DNA from: Deltaproteobacteria bacterium
GTDB taxonomy: Bacteria > Myxococcota_A > Polyangia > Haliangiales > JADYYK01
Length of the DNA stretch: 44,051 nucleotides
Assembly: GCA_020853705.1 (NCBI GenBank)
Contig: JADYYK010000211.1
Coordinates: 1 to 44,051 of the forward strand
Reading direction: 5' to 3'
Numbering within the stretch: the stretch's first letter is position 1; every line of letters begins with the position of its first letter. Made by a program: the position numbers and the translations under genes. Below are positions 24,701 to 32,977 of the stretch, piece after piece. The notes beneath the pieces were generated by a model that was not told where the DNA came from, did no database searches, and was given only the letters and a program-made list of their open reading frames with translations.

Positions 24701-27700
24701 TTCGGCTGCTGCTCGAAGCCAACGCGGCCGAAGCCATCGCGTGAAAGCGTGGTCACCATGCCGTTGCCGCTGGTGGTGGTGACCAGGTTGCCGTCGGCGT
24801 CGTAGCCATAGCCTTCGACCTCGGGCATGGCCGACCCGGAGCCGAGCGCACGCGTGATGGGCAGCCCGCGCGTGTTGTAGAGGATGGAGTGACGGTGGCC
24901 GTCGCCATCGACGACCTCGGTCAGGCGCTCCTCCATGTCGTAGCCGTACTCAACCAGCGTGAACGTCGGTGAGCCCCGGGTCGCGATCAGGCTGCCGAGG
25001 TTGCTGTTGCAGGCGCCCAGCACCAGCTCGGAGCAGACCCCCTCCAGCGAGCCCGCCGCGTTGTAGAAGCGGCGCTGTCGTCTTGCCGGGTTGTTGACGA
25101 TGGCGCCGACGCCGATGCCCTCGGCGATGCGCACCAGGTTCTGCGCCTCGTCCCAGTCATAGGTCTGGCGGTAGCCATCCTCGTCGGTGACCTGGACCGG
25201 CTGCCCGAAGCCGTCGTAGTCTGTCGTCAGAAGGCTGCCATAGCCGTTGGATTCTGTTGTCACGTTGCCAACGGCGTCGTACTGGAAGTAGCGCGCTGCG
25301 ATCTGGGCGGCGCCACCGAGGTACGGCTCGCTGGCGGGCTGGTCGAGGCGCCGGCGGATCGAGCGCAGGTAGCCGCCCGTCGTCCCGCGCGCCAGGCGCT
25401 GCAGGCCGTTGTAGTTCACGAGGTAGGTCTCGGTCATCGGCGGCGTGCCAGCCGCGATCCCGTTGGGGTAGACCGCCGCGTAATAGTCATAGTCGGTCTG
25501 GCGACCGCCGCTCTCGCGGGTCTGGATGAGCTGACCGAACTCGTTGTGGATGTGCGTGCGCACCAGGTCGGGATTCGGTCCCGACACCGCGGGCAGGGCC
25601 TCGCGGATGAGGTCGCCGGCCTCGCGGCTGGTGCGACCATCGAGGTTGAGATCGGCGCCGAAAAAGAGGCCCGCGACCGGGACGATCTCCGACAGGGTCG
25701 TCGCGTCCGCGCCGAACGCCTGCAGATACCCGAGCACTGTCGCCGCACCCGTGGTGGCGTCGAGCTCCTGGTAGTCATAAGTGAAGGTCGACACCCGCCC
25801 CATCGCGACGTCCTCGACGCGGGTGACCTTGTTGAACAGAGGTTCGTGGCTGAGCAGCGTCTGCCGGGACTGCATGTCGCTCCCGGTCTCGGTGATGGAC
25901 AGGAGGTTGCCGCGCGACAGCGGATTCAGGCTCATCTCGTCATAGCCCAGCGCCAGCCGGCGGCCGGCGGGCGACACCGTGAGCGCGAGCTCGCCGTGCA
26001 GGTTGTAGCGGTTCACAGTGGTGAAGAAGGCGGGCCCCTCGCCGGCCGACGCCTGGCGCCCGGTGACCAGGGCCTGGCCCATGAAGTTGAGGCCGAACCA
26101 GCTGGTGGTGCCGTTCTGGTCGACGAAGCGGGTCCAGGAGCAGACCTGGTTGACCGCGCTGGACAGCAGGTCGAGGCGTGCGCCAAAGGCGCTACACGCC
26201 TGCCCGGGAGAACAGACGACTTCGCCGTCGAGCGCATGCAGCTGGGCGATCAACGGGGTCAGGTCGTAGTACAGCGACCACGGCTTGATGGCCTGGGTCG
26301 GAAACGCAACACGCTGGCCGTGCTCGCGGGGGAGCACCGGGTAGCCGGCGAACTGCAGGGCGATCGCGCCGCAGCTGACCGCGGAGCTGGTGCCGCCATT
26401 GTTCAGCCAGGGGCCGGTCACGTCGGCCGGCACCGGCGCGGGCTGCATGGTGTCCTCGGCCCGGTAGTACTCATAGGTGGCCTGGACGATCGGGGACTCG
26501 GCCGCCCGGCCGTAGCTCTGCCGGATGACCCGGTCGAAGTTCGGGCTGGTGATGGCCGGTTCGTAGGTGTTGAGCAGAATGGCGACGTCGTTGAGCCTGA
26601 CCGTGGTGATGTTGCCGAGCTGGTGGTCGATGCTGAGCTCGCGGTACATCGACTCGCCGAAGGTCCGGTGGGTGTCGCTGCAGTCGTCCGGGATCGGGTC
26701 GGCTTCGGGCAGGACGAAGCCGTTGGCCTCTGCCACCGGCGCGGGCACCCACTCGTACTCCCACAGCGAGCTACGTGCGGGCGCCGCCGGGGTCACCGGG
26801 CCGTCGAGCCGCGCCGAGAGCAGCCGATGCTGCTCGCGCAGGAAGCCAGGGATGCGTCGTTCAGTGAGGCCCGACTGTGCCGCCACCGCCTCGCTGAGCT
26901 GGTCGTGCGGGATGAGGTCCTCGTACTCGTAGCTGACCGAGCGGCCGGTCCAGTCCTGCACGCGCTGCAGCAGGCCGTTCGGGTAGTAGGTGAAGTCGAT
27001 CGAGCGCTGCAGCGGATCGACCACCTTGGTCAGCGGGCCCTCGTCATCGGGGCCGTAATAGAGGTTGATGGAGTTGCCAGCGCGATCACGGCGGGCGCGC
27101 ATGCGGCCGCGGCTGTCGAACGCGGTGATGGTGCCGTCGGTCTCGCGCAGCAGCCACTTGTCGGTCTTGAGGCTGTCGTCGAAGACCTGGCGCACGGCGG
27201 CATAGGTGCCGGGGCCAGGCAGGAAGACCTTGGAGGTGGGATCCTGGACATAGATCTGGTAGTCGCTCGGGCCGCTGTAGTGGGCCACGCAGTGGATCAC
27301 CGGGAACGCGGCGCGGCAGTAGGGCGGCAGGTCGTCGACGCCGGGGAAGTACTCCGTGACCGGGACCAGGGAGTCCTCATACGAGTGGCGGAAGTTGCGG
27401 CCGAGGACGCCATGCGAGATCCCCGCAGAGGAGTAGCGCCGCTCCAGCTTGAAGTGCAGGTCGAAGCCGGTCTGGATCTCGAGGTCGACCCAGCTGTCGA
27501 CATACTGGCCCGAGCCGATGGCGACGGGATCGCCGGCGCGCGCGCCGCGGGTGGCGTGGCGCCCGGGCGTGCGCATGGTGATGCGCTTGGGCTTCAGCTG
27601 CTCACCCGGGCCGCTGGGATCGAGGGAGCCAAAGTCCCAGGCCTGGCAGGCGCCGCCTGGCTCGGTGCTGCACTCGGCCTCGGCGGTGCGGTGGCGAGGC

Positions 27701-28710
27701 TGGCGGTGCTGCGTGTTCGGGTTTTGTGCGTTGCGATGTGCGGAGTCAGACGCGGGGGTCTCGGAGTCCTCCCCAGTGTCGCCCGGTTCGGTGCCGGAGC
27801 CGGCCTGTGGTGAGTTATCACTCGGCGTGACGATGCCGGCATGGGCAGTGGGGGCGGGAGCCGCAACTGGATCGCATGGCGTCCCATCTGCCTTGACACA
27901 TGGCTTGACCCCGGGCTGCGCCTCTGCCGAAGCTCGTTGCTCGGTGGACTCGGGCGCCCGGAAGCAATCACCGCTCGCGTTGCACTCGATGCATTCGTTG
28001 CCGCCGAGCGCTGCGCCGCGGCAGATGCGGTTGTCGATGCAGGGGGCGTTGGCGCTGGTGGCCATGCCCTGGCAGAAGGCAGGCCACAGGCTGCCGCCGA
28101 ACAGCCGCACAGCGTTCTCGAGCATGTGCGCGACGTCTGCCGGCGCACACAGCGCCTCGAAGTCTCCTGCGCTGGCAGCCACCTGGCAGTTCGGGTGCAC
28201 CCCGGGCTGGATGGGCTTGCTGGAGGCTGGCGGCTCGCCGCCGCCGAGATCGAGGCTGCAGGTCTGTTCACCGTCGATCTGACAGCCTTCCTCCATGACA
28301 CGGAGCGGGCTCGCCGTGAGCGGCTGGCAAATGTTCTGGAAACCGCAGAACGAGGCCGGCATCGGCCGGCACACCCAGGTGCACCGGCGAGGTCCGTCGA
28401 TGCCCGAGCCCGACGGCTGGTAGACCGAGCCGCCGAGCGGCCCGATGGCCTGGATGTAGTAACCGCCTCCCAGGTAGATCTGCCCCAGGGCGTTACCGAT
28501 CAGCTCCACTGGCAGGGGCAAGATCACGTTGTCGATGTAGGGCGGTGGCTCGGGCGGTGTGCACTCCAGCTTGGGCTCGGTGCAGCCGCCGCAGCGGGAC
28601 ATCGGCGCAAAGCCGCCCATGGGGGCGGCGCTCGCCGGCCGGCTCGGCAGCAGCAGCATGGCCAGCAAGAACGCCGCAGCCAGCCCCGAGCGGATCCGAA
28701 CGACCTTCAT
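21724..28710 (-). CDS. Secreted Rhs/YD-repeat polymorphic toxin with C-terminal PD-(D/E)xK nuclease-like domain
   Basis: 2328 aa from the ATG at 28710, chosen because it starts the signal peptide (LAAAFLLAMLLLPSRPASAA); two in-frame ATGs upstream add unlikely residues. Order of parts: a Cys-rich region to about 260; a low-complexity linker; a DUF6531-like segment near 393 (GDPVAIGSGQYVDSWVDLEI); a long series of YD repeats (for example GYGYDADGNLVTTTSGNGMV) forming the Rhs shell. The core ends near 2105 with FGFNGQPRDPETGLYYYRNR and two DPxG motifs 19 residues apart (DPAG, DPLG), the expected self-cleavage region. The last roughly 220 residues are a variable tip ending with GKRMDAYN and VRELKPNN then KQVQGY, the D...ExK...Q pattern of restriction-endonuclease-fold toxins. 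There is no PAAR or VgrG domain, so Sec export rather than type VI loading is implied. Confidence 0.9.
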   Translation of the reverse strand: MKVVRIRSGLAAAFLLAMLLLPSRPASAAPMGGFAPMSRCGGCTEPKLECTPPEPPPYIDNVILPLPVELIGNALGQIYLGGGYYIQAIGPLGGSVYQPSGSGIDGPRRCTWVCRPMPASFCGFQNICQPLTASPLRVMEEGCQIDGEQTCSLDLGGGEPPASSKPIQPGVHPNCQVAASAGDFEALCAPADVAHMLENAVRLFGGSLWPAFCQGMATSANAPCIDNRICRGAALGGNECIECNASGDCFRAPESTEQRASAEAQPGVKPCVKADGTPCDPVAAPAPTAHAGIVTPSDNSPQAGSGTEPGDTGEDSETPASDSAHRNAQNPNTQHRQPRHRTAEAECSTEPGGACQAWDFGSLDPSGPGEQLKPKRITMRTPGRHATRGARAGDPVAIGSGQYVDSWVDLEIQTGFDLHFKLERRYSSAGISHGVLGRNFRHSYEDSLVPVTEYFPGVDDLPPYCRAAFPVIHCVAHYSGPSDYQIYVQDPTSKVFLPGPGTYAAVRQVFDDSLKTDKWLLRETDGTITAFDSRGRMRARRDRAGNSINLYYGPDDEGPLTKVVDPLQRSIDFTYYPNGLLQRVQDWTGRSVSYEYEDLIPHDQLSEAVAAQSGLTERRIPGFLREQHRLLSARLDGPVTPAAPARSSLWEYEWVPAPVAEANGFVLPEADPIPDDCSDTHRTFGESMYRELSIDHQLGNITTVRLNDVAILLNTYEPAITSPNFDRVIRQSYGRAAESPIVQATYEYYRAEDTMQPAPVPADVTGPWLNNGGTSSAVSCGAIALQFAGYPVLPREHGQRVAFPTQAIKPWSLYYDLTPLIAQLHALDGEVVCSPGQACSAFGARLDLLSSAVNQVCSWTRFVDQNGTTSWFGLNFMGQALVTGRQASAGEGPAFFTTVNRYNLHGELALTVSPAGRRLALGYDEMSLNPLSRGNLLSITETGSDMQSRQTLLSHEPLFNKVTRVEDVAMGRVSTFTYDYQELDATTGAATVLGYLQAFGADATTLSEIVPVAGLFFGADLNLDGRTSREAGDLIREALPAVSGPNPDLVRTHIHNEFGQLIQTRESGGRQTDYDYYAAVYPNGIAAGTPPMTETYLVNYNGLQRLARGTTGGYLRSIRRRLDQPASEPYLGGAAQIAARYFQYDAVGNVTTESNGYGSLLTTDYDGFGQPVQVTDEDGYRQTYDWDEAQNLVRIAEGIGVGAIVNNPARRQRRFYNAAGSLEGVCSELVLGACNSNLGSLIATRGSPTFTLVEYGYDMEERLTEVVDGDGHRHSILYNTRGLPITRALGSGSAMPEVEGYGYDADGNLVTTTSGNGMVTTLSRDGFGRVGFEQQPNGTQRHFEYNLADEVIVERVEDGVTSIDLERTDFDRDERGRIRAIRRRWSVPSGQLTPTGYQTELTTLIQRNAQGQPTQITDPQGNVTTIEYSSIGSEMKTTDGLGNRRYTYIDQPQRRLWHRELGEGRDKQGYQGFNRRGQIAVFNSSPWLTPATQELFVNDGLGNVTWHSNAQGNVELSTFDLLGRLKTHAVPRVEEQAADLVTNYSWNGRGLLTGIVDPMGVTTARSYFPTGRLASETSAGRITSYTWDLGGRLTGETHQGGERLAYGYVNDLLATVTAYDSSAAQVAQRSFTRDGLGRATSATHTAAGTTTTTTRKFDGLDNLVEETTQVGTLASRRVRYGHDRLQNVRSMEWPDLQLMSRDADLHGRITRVAWGTFEATASWEGASPTNLDVRRTGALVHQRVSSYDALGREIERSVGKAGIPAYFYEHRVNDALSRMRLERRTWNTGSSSGARSRVANYAGAGWLDKLREVPRTADYQYVTHNVEVDAYVAASMTDAVTTTLTRDDVGTLLGQRRGWAEQYTASKAVTSDHRLGTVTVNAKNVPVAYTPVGQLTVDGRSSFTWNPFGHLTRATRLSDGRRFDYAYDAFDRRVARFERKPDGTTVNTEVFVLDGWETLAVYRNNSLNRRVVPGMFLDQPLLIQSASSGPSYPYYDLLGNVAGTVVGNGGGNHGERYEYDVYGNAKVFNAAGTLLCDQATATTCNAAVEFGFNGQPRDPETGLYYYRNRYYSPRIRTFLSIDPAGFGDSFDPWQYVGGDPLNYVDPLGLRRGRGGIGGRGGCARLFCNGPDGGVDASIDPGPDLDPKTGQDYLDLAGEIMRRSLRDLPREVVDFVNPGATASPKSGCVDSPYAEPICPANQDGESDDDPMSIAQGVAGGSRARLGKQSAPKGSQNPKVSAAAREGTRRHTEKKYPRGFKKEVKLPSGKRMDAYNPTKKEVRELKPNNPRAIKRGEKQVQGYCEECDEEFGPGHSGRVVTYDPEKGPKE

Positions 28711-28727
28711 TGCCAGTGTCTCGAAGA

Positions 28728-28754
28728 TGCCAATCATGATTGGCAGGGTTGGCA
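28728..28754. promoter_or_regulatory. Palindrome plus third half-site upstream of the Rhs gene
   Basis: TGCCAATCATGATTGGCA (28728-28745) is a perfect 18-bp palindrome 18 bases before the Rhs ATG. A third half-site TTGGCA follows at 28749-28754. This looks like a regulator-binding array in the Rhs leader. It overlaps the in-frame upstream ATG that I rejected as a start. Confidence 0.6.
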
Positions 28755-28769
28755 GACGGCTGGCCGGAC

Positions 28770-28788
28770 AACAATGCAACGAATTGTT
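28770..28788. promoter_or_regulatory. AACAAT-N7-ATTGTT inverted repeat between regulator and Rhs genes
   Basis: Perfect 6-bp arms (28770-28775 and 28783-28788) 14 bases downstream of the response-regulator stop. It could be a second operator or a weak processing hairpin. There is no T-run, so it is not a standard terminator. Confidence 0.45.
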
Positions 28789-28802
28789 CTGGTCGGCGCC
28801 TT

Positions 28803-29357
28803 CTACTTCGGACGCTTGGGCCGCCCTCTGCTGCTGAGTCCCAGTCGCGCCAGATGCCGCCGCAGCGTGGGCAGGCTGATGCCCAGCCGGCGGGCCATGC
28901 GGGACCGGTTGCCACCATGGGCCTCGAAGGCGCGGGCGATCAGCCGGTCCTGGGCCTTGCGCAGCGTATCGTGCCAGCGGCGCTTGATGTCGGGCAGCGC
29001 CGTCGAGGGCCGCCTGACCAGGGCTTCGAGCAGCTCGTCGCCCGTTGCGGGCTTGTCCACGACGGTGCGGGCACCGAGGTTCACCGCGTCGGACACGGTC
29101 CGGGTGTCGGGCATCGCGGTGTGCAGAAGCAGCTGCACAGCGGGGCGCCGCCGATGCAGCTCGTCAATCAGCTCCAGGCCGGAGCCGTCGCCCAGGACGA
29201 GGTCCACGATGGCCACATCGATGGGGGCAATGATGGCCATCACCGCGCGCGCCTCGCCGAGCGAGTGGGCCAGCTGCACCTCGTGATGGCGCTTCCTGAG
29301 CTGCGTGGCCAGCGCCACCAGGAGCTCGTGACAGTCGTCGACCAGGAGAATGTGCAT
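28803..29357 (-). CDS. Response regulator, receiver plus Fis-type HTH (RegA/PrrA/ActR class)
   Basis: 184 aa from the ATG at 29357, preceded by GGAGG at seven bases; this start gives the canonical MHILLVDDCHELL. The receiver domain has the acidic pair (VDD), the phosphoacceptor Asp in DVAIVDLVLGDGSGLELIDE, a Thr/Ser switch (LLHTAMPDT) and the conserved Lys (VDKPATG). The C-terminal helix-turn-helix is Fis-like (GGNRSRMARRLGISLPTLRR) and has no AAA+ domain, as in RegA/PrrA/ActR. No histidine kinase is adjacent, so it is an orphan here. It is encoded 92 bases upstream of the Rhs toxin on the same strand. The dyads between the two suggest local control of the toxin gene. Confidence 0.9.
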   Translation of the reverse strand: MHILLVDDCHELLVALATQLRKRHHEVQLAHSLGEARAVMAIIAPIDVAIVDLVLGDGSGLELIDELHRRRPAVQLLLHTAMPDTRTVSDAVNLGARTVVDKPATGDELLEALVRRPSTALPDIKRRWHDTLRKAQDRLIARAFEAHGGNRSRMARRLGISLPTLRRHLARLGLSSRGRPKRPK

Positions 29358-29479
29358 CGGACGCCTCCGCCTTGGCCCAGGCGCAGCCAGCAGCTCTCGG
29401 CGGGCGGCGCTCGATCTGGGCATCTGGGTTCACGGCGGGGGTTTCGGCAGGCCGGGACGGTTGTTGCGTGGCGGAGGCG

Positions 29480-29498
29480 AGAAAGTGGAAAGAAAGTG
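29480..29498. promoter_or_regulatory. Direct repeat AGAAAGTG with 11-bp period upstream of the response-regulator gene
   Basis: AGAAAGTG occurs at 29480-29487 and 29491-29498, one helical turn apart, in the 150-base gap before the regulator start. This is a typical layout for a dimeric regulator site. The rest of the gap holds nothing I recognise. Confidence 0.4.
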
Positions 29499-29507
29499 AG
29501 GGCGGCG

Positions 29508-29984
29508 TCAGGGGCAGGTGCCGAACGCCGGCAGGGTGACATCGCCGCTGCCCGCGACCGTCACCATCGCGTTCGAGCACGCCTCGGGGGTCATGTTGCC
29601 GGGCGTGTAGATCCCGGCGCGTACGCTGTAGGTGCCGTCGGCGAAGCTCTTGACCGCGCCGAGGGTGCACGGGTCGGAGGTCGCCCCCGGGGCCTTGACC
29701 ACCTCGGCGAACGAGAAGGGGCTCGCGGTCACCGAGATACACAGGCCGCCCAGGGTGGCGCCGCCCGCGCCGCCCGGCGTCACGCCGATGAGGACGATCT
29801 TGCCCTGTCGGCCGGTCAGGTTCGCCACCCGTACCGTGAGCGCGCCCTGCGCGGCATCAGCGGGCTGGGCATCGACCACGACCGCGGCGTCGATCGTCGT
29901 CATGTCGTCGTCGTCCCCGCAGCTGGCGAGGGCGAGGGAGCACAGTGAGAGCAGCACGACCCGGCGCAGTCCAGTGGTGAGCAT
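29508..29984 (-). CDS. Lipoprotein with beta-sandwich-like domain
   Basis: 158 aa. Signal LLSLCSLALASCG places a lipidated Cys at about residue 22, followed by DDDD, an Asp-rich start often linked to inner-membrane retention or surface export in different phyla. A DA-rich linker (AAVVVDAQPADAAQG) precedes a beta-rich domain (LTVRVANLTGRQGKIVLIGV, SVRAGIYTPGNMTPEACSNA). Two or three cysteines could pair. No family recognised. AGGA lies eight bases upstream of the ATG. Same strand as the neighbouring lipoprotein at 30083. Confidence 0.75.
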   Translation of the reverse strand: MLTTGLRRVVLLSLCSLALASCGDDDDMTTIDAAVVVDAQPADAAQGALTVRVANLTGRQGKIVLIGVTPGGAGGATLGGLCISVTASPFSFAEVVKAPGATSDPCTLGAVKSFADGTYSVRAGIYTPGNMTPEACSNAMVTVAGSGDVTLPAFGTCP

Positions 29985-30082
29985 GGGCCGATCCTGAGCC
30001 CACCCGAAAACCCCGACTTGACCGCGATCAGCTGGCCGGGTGCGGCCGACGCCGCTCCTGATGAGAGAGTCGAGCGGGCTGG

Positions 30083-30784
30083 CTACGGCGACGCCGTCGC
30101 CGTCACGTGGACGATGACGCTGATCTTGCCGCGCGGGACCTCGTCACCCGCCTTGAACACCGCGGGGGTCTCGGTCTTGACCAGCAGGTTGAACGGGGTC
30201 TTCCAGTTCTTGAAGGTGTCGGCCAGGACCTTCTTGCCGGCGGCGTCGATCTTGACCGCGTAGCGGCCTGGCTTGGTGCCGACCGCGACCGCCTCGATGA
30301 CGCCGAACTTCATGCCCAGGCCGGGCTCGGTCACGCCCTGCGCCGCGACATACAGCCCGATCGGCGGCGTCGCGAAGGTCAGGGTGTCCTCGACCAGCTC
30401 GTACTCGATCTTCGACACCGTGACGTCGACGATGGGGCGGTCGTTCAGCGCCGCGAAGTCCGACTGGTTCTTGAGGTCGTAGGGCACCGTCGACTGGATG
30501 TCGATGCGCGCCTCGCAGCTGCCCGTGGTCCCGCACGCCATCGGGTTGGGCGTCGCGTTGCGCGCCACCACCTGACACATGGCGTCGCTGGTGCACGGCA
30601 CGGTCGGCAAGGTGCCCGACGTCGGCAGCCCGGCGCGCGAGGTATCGTATTGAAACATCTGGGGTGGCAGGGCGAGATCGAACTCCAGCACGTCAGAGTC
30701 GATGAGCCCACAGCCCATCATCCCGGCGATCATCCCCGAGGCCAGCGCCCAGACCGCCCCCGCGGCCAGCCAGCGAACCCTCAT
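30083..30784 (-). CDS. Envelope lipoprotein
   Basis: 233 aa from the ATG at 30784; an ATG at 30787 is directly before it, but AGGAGG is better spaced for 30784. The signal (AAGAVWALASGMIAGMMGC) suggests lipidation at a Cys near residue 25. The mature part has a short Cys-containing insert (VPCTSDAMCQVVARN, MACGTTGSCEARIDIQS) and a C-terminal beta-rich half (VDVTVSKIEYELVEDTLTFA, GKISVIVHVTATAS). I do not recognise the family. Only 37 bases separate it from the meaB stop, so it may be the last member of the acyl-CoA transcript. Confidence 0.7.
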   Translation of the reverse strand: MRVRWLAAGAVWALASGMIAGMMGCGLIDSDVLEFDLALPPQMFQYDTSRAGLPTSGTLPTVPCTSDAMCQVVARNATPNPMACGTTGSCEARIDIQSTVPYDLKNQSDFAALNDRPIVDVTVSKIEYELVEDTLTFATPPIGLYVAAQGVTEPGLGMKFGVIEAVAVGTKPGRYAVKIDAAGKKVLADTFKNWKTPFNLLVKTETPAVFKAGDEVPRGKISVIVHVTATASP

Positions 30785-30824
30785 CATGTCCTCCTAAGCT
30801 AGTGAAAGCAGCTAAACCAGTATT

Positions 30825-31787
30825 CTACGCCGGCCCGCTCCCGCGCGCCAGCAGCGCGCGCACCACCTCGTCGGCCGCCCCATAGGGGTCCTGCGTGCGC
30901 TGCGCCACACGCGCCGCCAGCGCGTCCAGCCCGCCCTGCCCCGCCAGCGCCGCCTCGGCCGCCTCCAGCAGCTTCGCGGTCATCAGTTCGACCAGCTGCG
31001 CCCGCGCCCGCGCCCGCCCGCGCGCCTCCAGCACACGCGCCGCCGTCGCGCGCGCCTCGAAGCGCGCGATGGCCGCCACCAGCTCGGGGATGCCGCCGCC
31101 ACTGCTGGCCACGGTGCGGATGATCTCGACCTCGGGCGCGTCCATCGAGCGCAGGTGCAGCATCGCGATGAGGTCGCGCTCGGCGCGGTCGGCGCCCTCG
31201 CGGTCGGCCTTGTTGATGACCAGGACGTCGGCGATCTCCAGGATGCCCGCCTTGATGGCCTGGATGTCATCACCCATGCCGGGCACCGTGACGACCACTG
31301 CGGTGTGCGACAGCGACACCACCTCGACCTCGTCCTGGCCCACGCCCACGGTCTCGACGATGACGACGTCCATGCCCATGGCGTCGAGCACCGCCACGAT
31401 GTCGCTGGTCGACCGTGACAGCCCGCCCAGGTGGCCGCGCGTCGCCAGCGACCGGATGAAGACGCCCGGGTCGGTGGCGTGGCGCTGCATGCGGATGCGG
31501 TCGCCCAGGATGGCGCCGCCCGAGAACGGCGAGGTCGGATCGATGCACACCACGCCGACCTTCTTGCCGGCGGCGCGGTAGCGCTCGATCAGCTGGTCGA
31601 CCACGGTGGACTTGCCGGCGCCCGGGTTGCCGGTGATGCCGATGATGCGCGCCCGCCCGGTGTGCGGGTAGAGCTGGCGCAGCTCGTGCTCGGCCGCCGC
31701 GGTGTGGTCGTCGACCTCGCGCATCAGCCGCGCCGCCGCGCGCACCTCGCCCGCCAGCACCCGCGCCGCCAGGCCTGCCTCGGCCAT
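30825..31787 (-). CDS. meaB: MeaB/ArgK-family GTPase, B12-mutase chaperone
   Basis: 320 aa. Walker A GITGNPGAGKSTVVDQLIER (about residues 49-68), switch motif VCIDPTSPFSGGAILGDRIR, Walker B VVIVETVGVGQ and the guanine-specificity motif NKAD. This is the SIMIBI-class G protein that loads adenosylcobalamin into acyl-CoA mutases and protects them from inactivation. The C-terminal dimerisation arm is present (AQRTQDPYGAADEVVRALLA). It lies four bases after an acyl-CoA dehydrogenase gene. With the B12-binding subunit at 34300 and the large mutase subunit at the left edge, the window holds all parts of a mutase system. Confidence 0.95.
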   Translation of the reverse strand: MAEAGLAARVLAGEVRAAARLMREVDDHTAAAEHELRQLYPHTGRARIIGITGNPGAGKSTVVDQLIERYRAAGKKVGVVCIDPTSPFSGGAILGDRIRMQRHATDPGVFIRSLATRGHLGGLSRSTSDIVAVLDAMGMDVVIVETVGVGQDEVEVVSLSHTAVVVTVPGMGDDIQAIKAGILEIADVLVINKADREGADRAERDLIAMLHLRSMDAPEVEIIRTVASSGGGIPELVAAIARFEARATAARVLEARGRARARAQLVELMTAKLLEAAEAALAGQGGLDALAARVAQRTQDPYGAADEVVRALLARGSGPA

Positions 31788-31791
31788 GCTG

Positions 31792-32937
31792 CTAGGCCCC
31801 GGCGAACAGCTGGCGCGAGATCAGCATGCGCTGCACCTCGTTGGTGCCCTCGCCGATCTCGCACAGCTTGACGTCGCGCAGGTAGCGCTCGACCGGGAAC
31901 TCGCGCGTGTAGCCGTAGCCGCCCAGGATCTGGACCGCGTCCATGCAGGCGCGCCGACCCGCCTGCGCCGCCCACAGCTTGGCCATCGACGACTCCTGCG
32001 GGGTGCGCCGGCCCTGGTCCTGCAGCCAGGCCGCGCGCCGCACCAGCAGGCGCGCGCCCTCGAGCTCCATCGACATGTTGGCGAGCATGAACTGGATGGC
32101 CTGGAAGTTGGCGATGGCCTGGCCGAACTGCGCGCGCTGCTTGGCGTAGATGGTCGCCTCCTCCAGCGCGCCGCGGCCCAGGCCGACGGCCATCGACGCG
32201 ATCCCGACGCGCCCCTTCTCCAGGATGCGCAGCGTCTGCGTGAAGCCGTGGTCGAGCTCGCCGATGCGGTTCTCGTCGGGGACCTCGAGCTCCTCGAAGA
32301 TGACCTCGGTGGTATCCGACGCGCGCAGCCCCATCTTCTCGAGGTGGCGGCCGACGCGCAGCCCCTTCCAGCCCTTCTCGACGATGAAGGCGGTCAGCCC
32401 CTTCTGCTTGGCGTCGGGCGTGGTCGAGGCCAGCACCACGTAGGTGCCCGCGACCGAGCCCTGGGTGATGAAGGTCTTCGAGCCGTTGATGATCCAGCGA
32501 TCGCCCTTCTTGATGGCGCGGGTGCGCGCCCCGCCGGCGTCCGACCCCGAGCCTGGCTCGGTCAGACACCAGGCGCCCAGCTTCTTGGCCGAGGTCAGGT
32601 CGGGCAGGTAGCGCCGCTTCTGCTCCTCGGAGCCGAAGCCGTTGATGTGGCCGCTGCACAGCGAGTTGTGCGACGCCACGGTCAGACACACCGAGCCGTC
32701 GTGACGCGCCAGCTCCTCGATGACCAGGACATAGTCGCTGAACGACATCCCGGCGCCGCCATACTCGGGCGAGATCTGCATGCCCATCAGGCCGAGCTCG
32801 GCCAGCTTGGGGATGAGCTCGATGGGGAAGTGCTCGCTGTCGTCCCAGCGCTTGGCGTGGGGCACGATCTCGGCGCGACAGAAGTCGCGCACCGAATTGG
32901 CCAGGGCGCGTTGCTCGTCGCTCAGCTCGAAGTCCAT
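31792..32937 (-). CDS. Acyl-CoA dehydrogenase
   Basis: 381 aa, full length for the family. FAD-binding and substrate segments are clear: LTEPGSGSDAGGARTRAIKK, WIINGSKTFIT, GIASMAVGLGRGALEEATIY, RAQFGQAIANFQAIQFMLAN. The catalytic base is the Glu in CEIGEGTNEVQR, the position used by short- and medium-chain and glutaryl-type enzymes. It introduces the alpha-beta double bond into acyl-CoA and passes electrons to ETF. It is one of three paralogues in this cluster, which suggests different chain lengths or branched substrates. A (GA)9 tract lies just upstream of its ribosome-binding region. Confidence 0.92.
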   Translation of the reverse strand: MDFELSDEQRALANSVRDFCRAEIVPHAKRWDDSEHFPIELIPKLAELGLMGMQISPEYGGAGMSFSDYVLVIEELARHDGSVCLTVASHNSLCSGHINGFGSEEQKRRYLPDLTSAKKLGAWCLTEPGSGSDAGGARTRAIKKGDRWIINGSKTFITQGSVAGTYVVLASTTPDAKQKGLTAFIVEKGWKGLRVGRHLEKMGLRASDTTEVIFEELEVPDENRIGELDHGFTQTLRILEKGRVGIASMAVGLGRGALEEATIYAKQRAQFGQAIANFQAIQFMLANMSMELEGARLLVRRAAWLQDQGRRTPQESSMAKLWAAQAGRRACMDAVQILGGYGYTREFPVERYLRDVKLCEIGEGTNEVQRMLISRQLFAGA

Positions 32938-32947
32938 CGTGTCCTCA

Positions 32948-32965
32948 CTCTCTCTCTCTCTCTCT
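32948..32965. repeat. (CT)9 dinucleotide repeat in an acyl-CoA dehydrogenase leader
   Basis: Eighteen bases of uninterrupted CT, read as (GA)9 on the coding strand, end ten bases before the ATG at 32937, next to a GAGG ribosome-binding site. Length changes by slippage could alter translation. Confidence 0.9.
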
Positions 32966-32977
32966 GCTCTCGCTGCG

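Noticed and set aside
22030..27813. Two long plus-strand frames (742 and 755 aa) opposite the Rhs gene
   Set aside because: Mirror frames of the repetitive Rhs coding strand; Val/Ala/Gly-rich, no start signal, no family.
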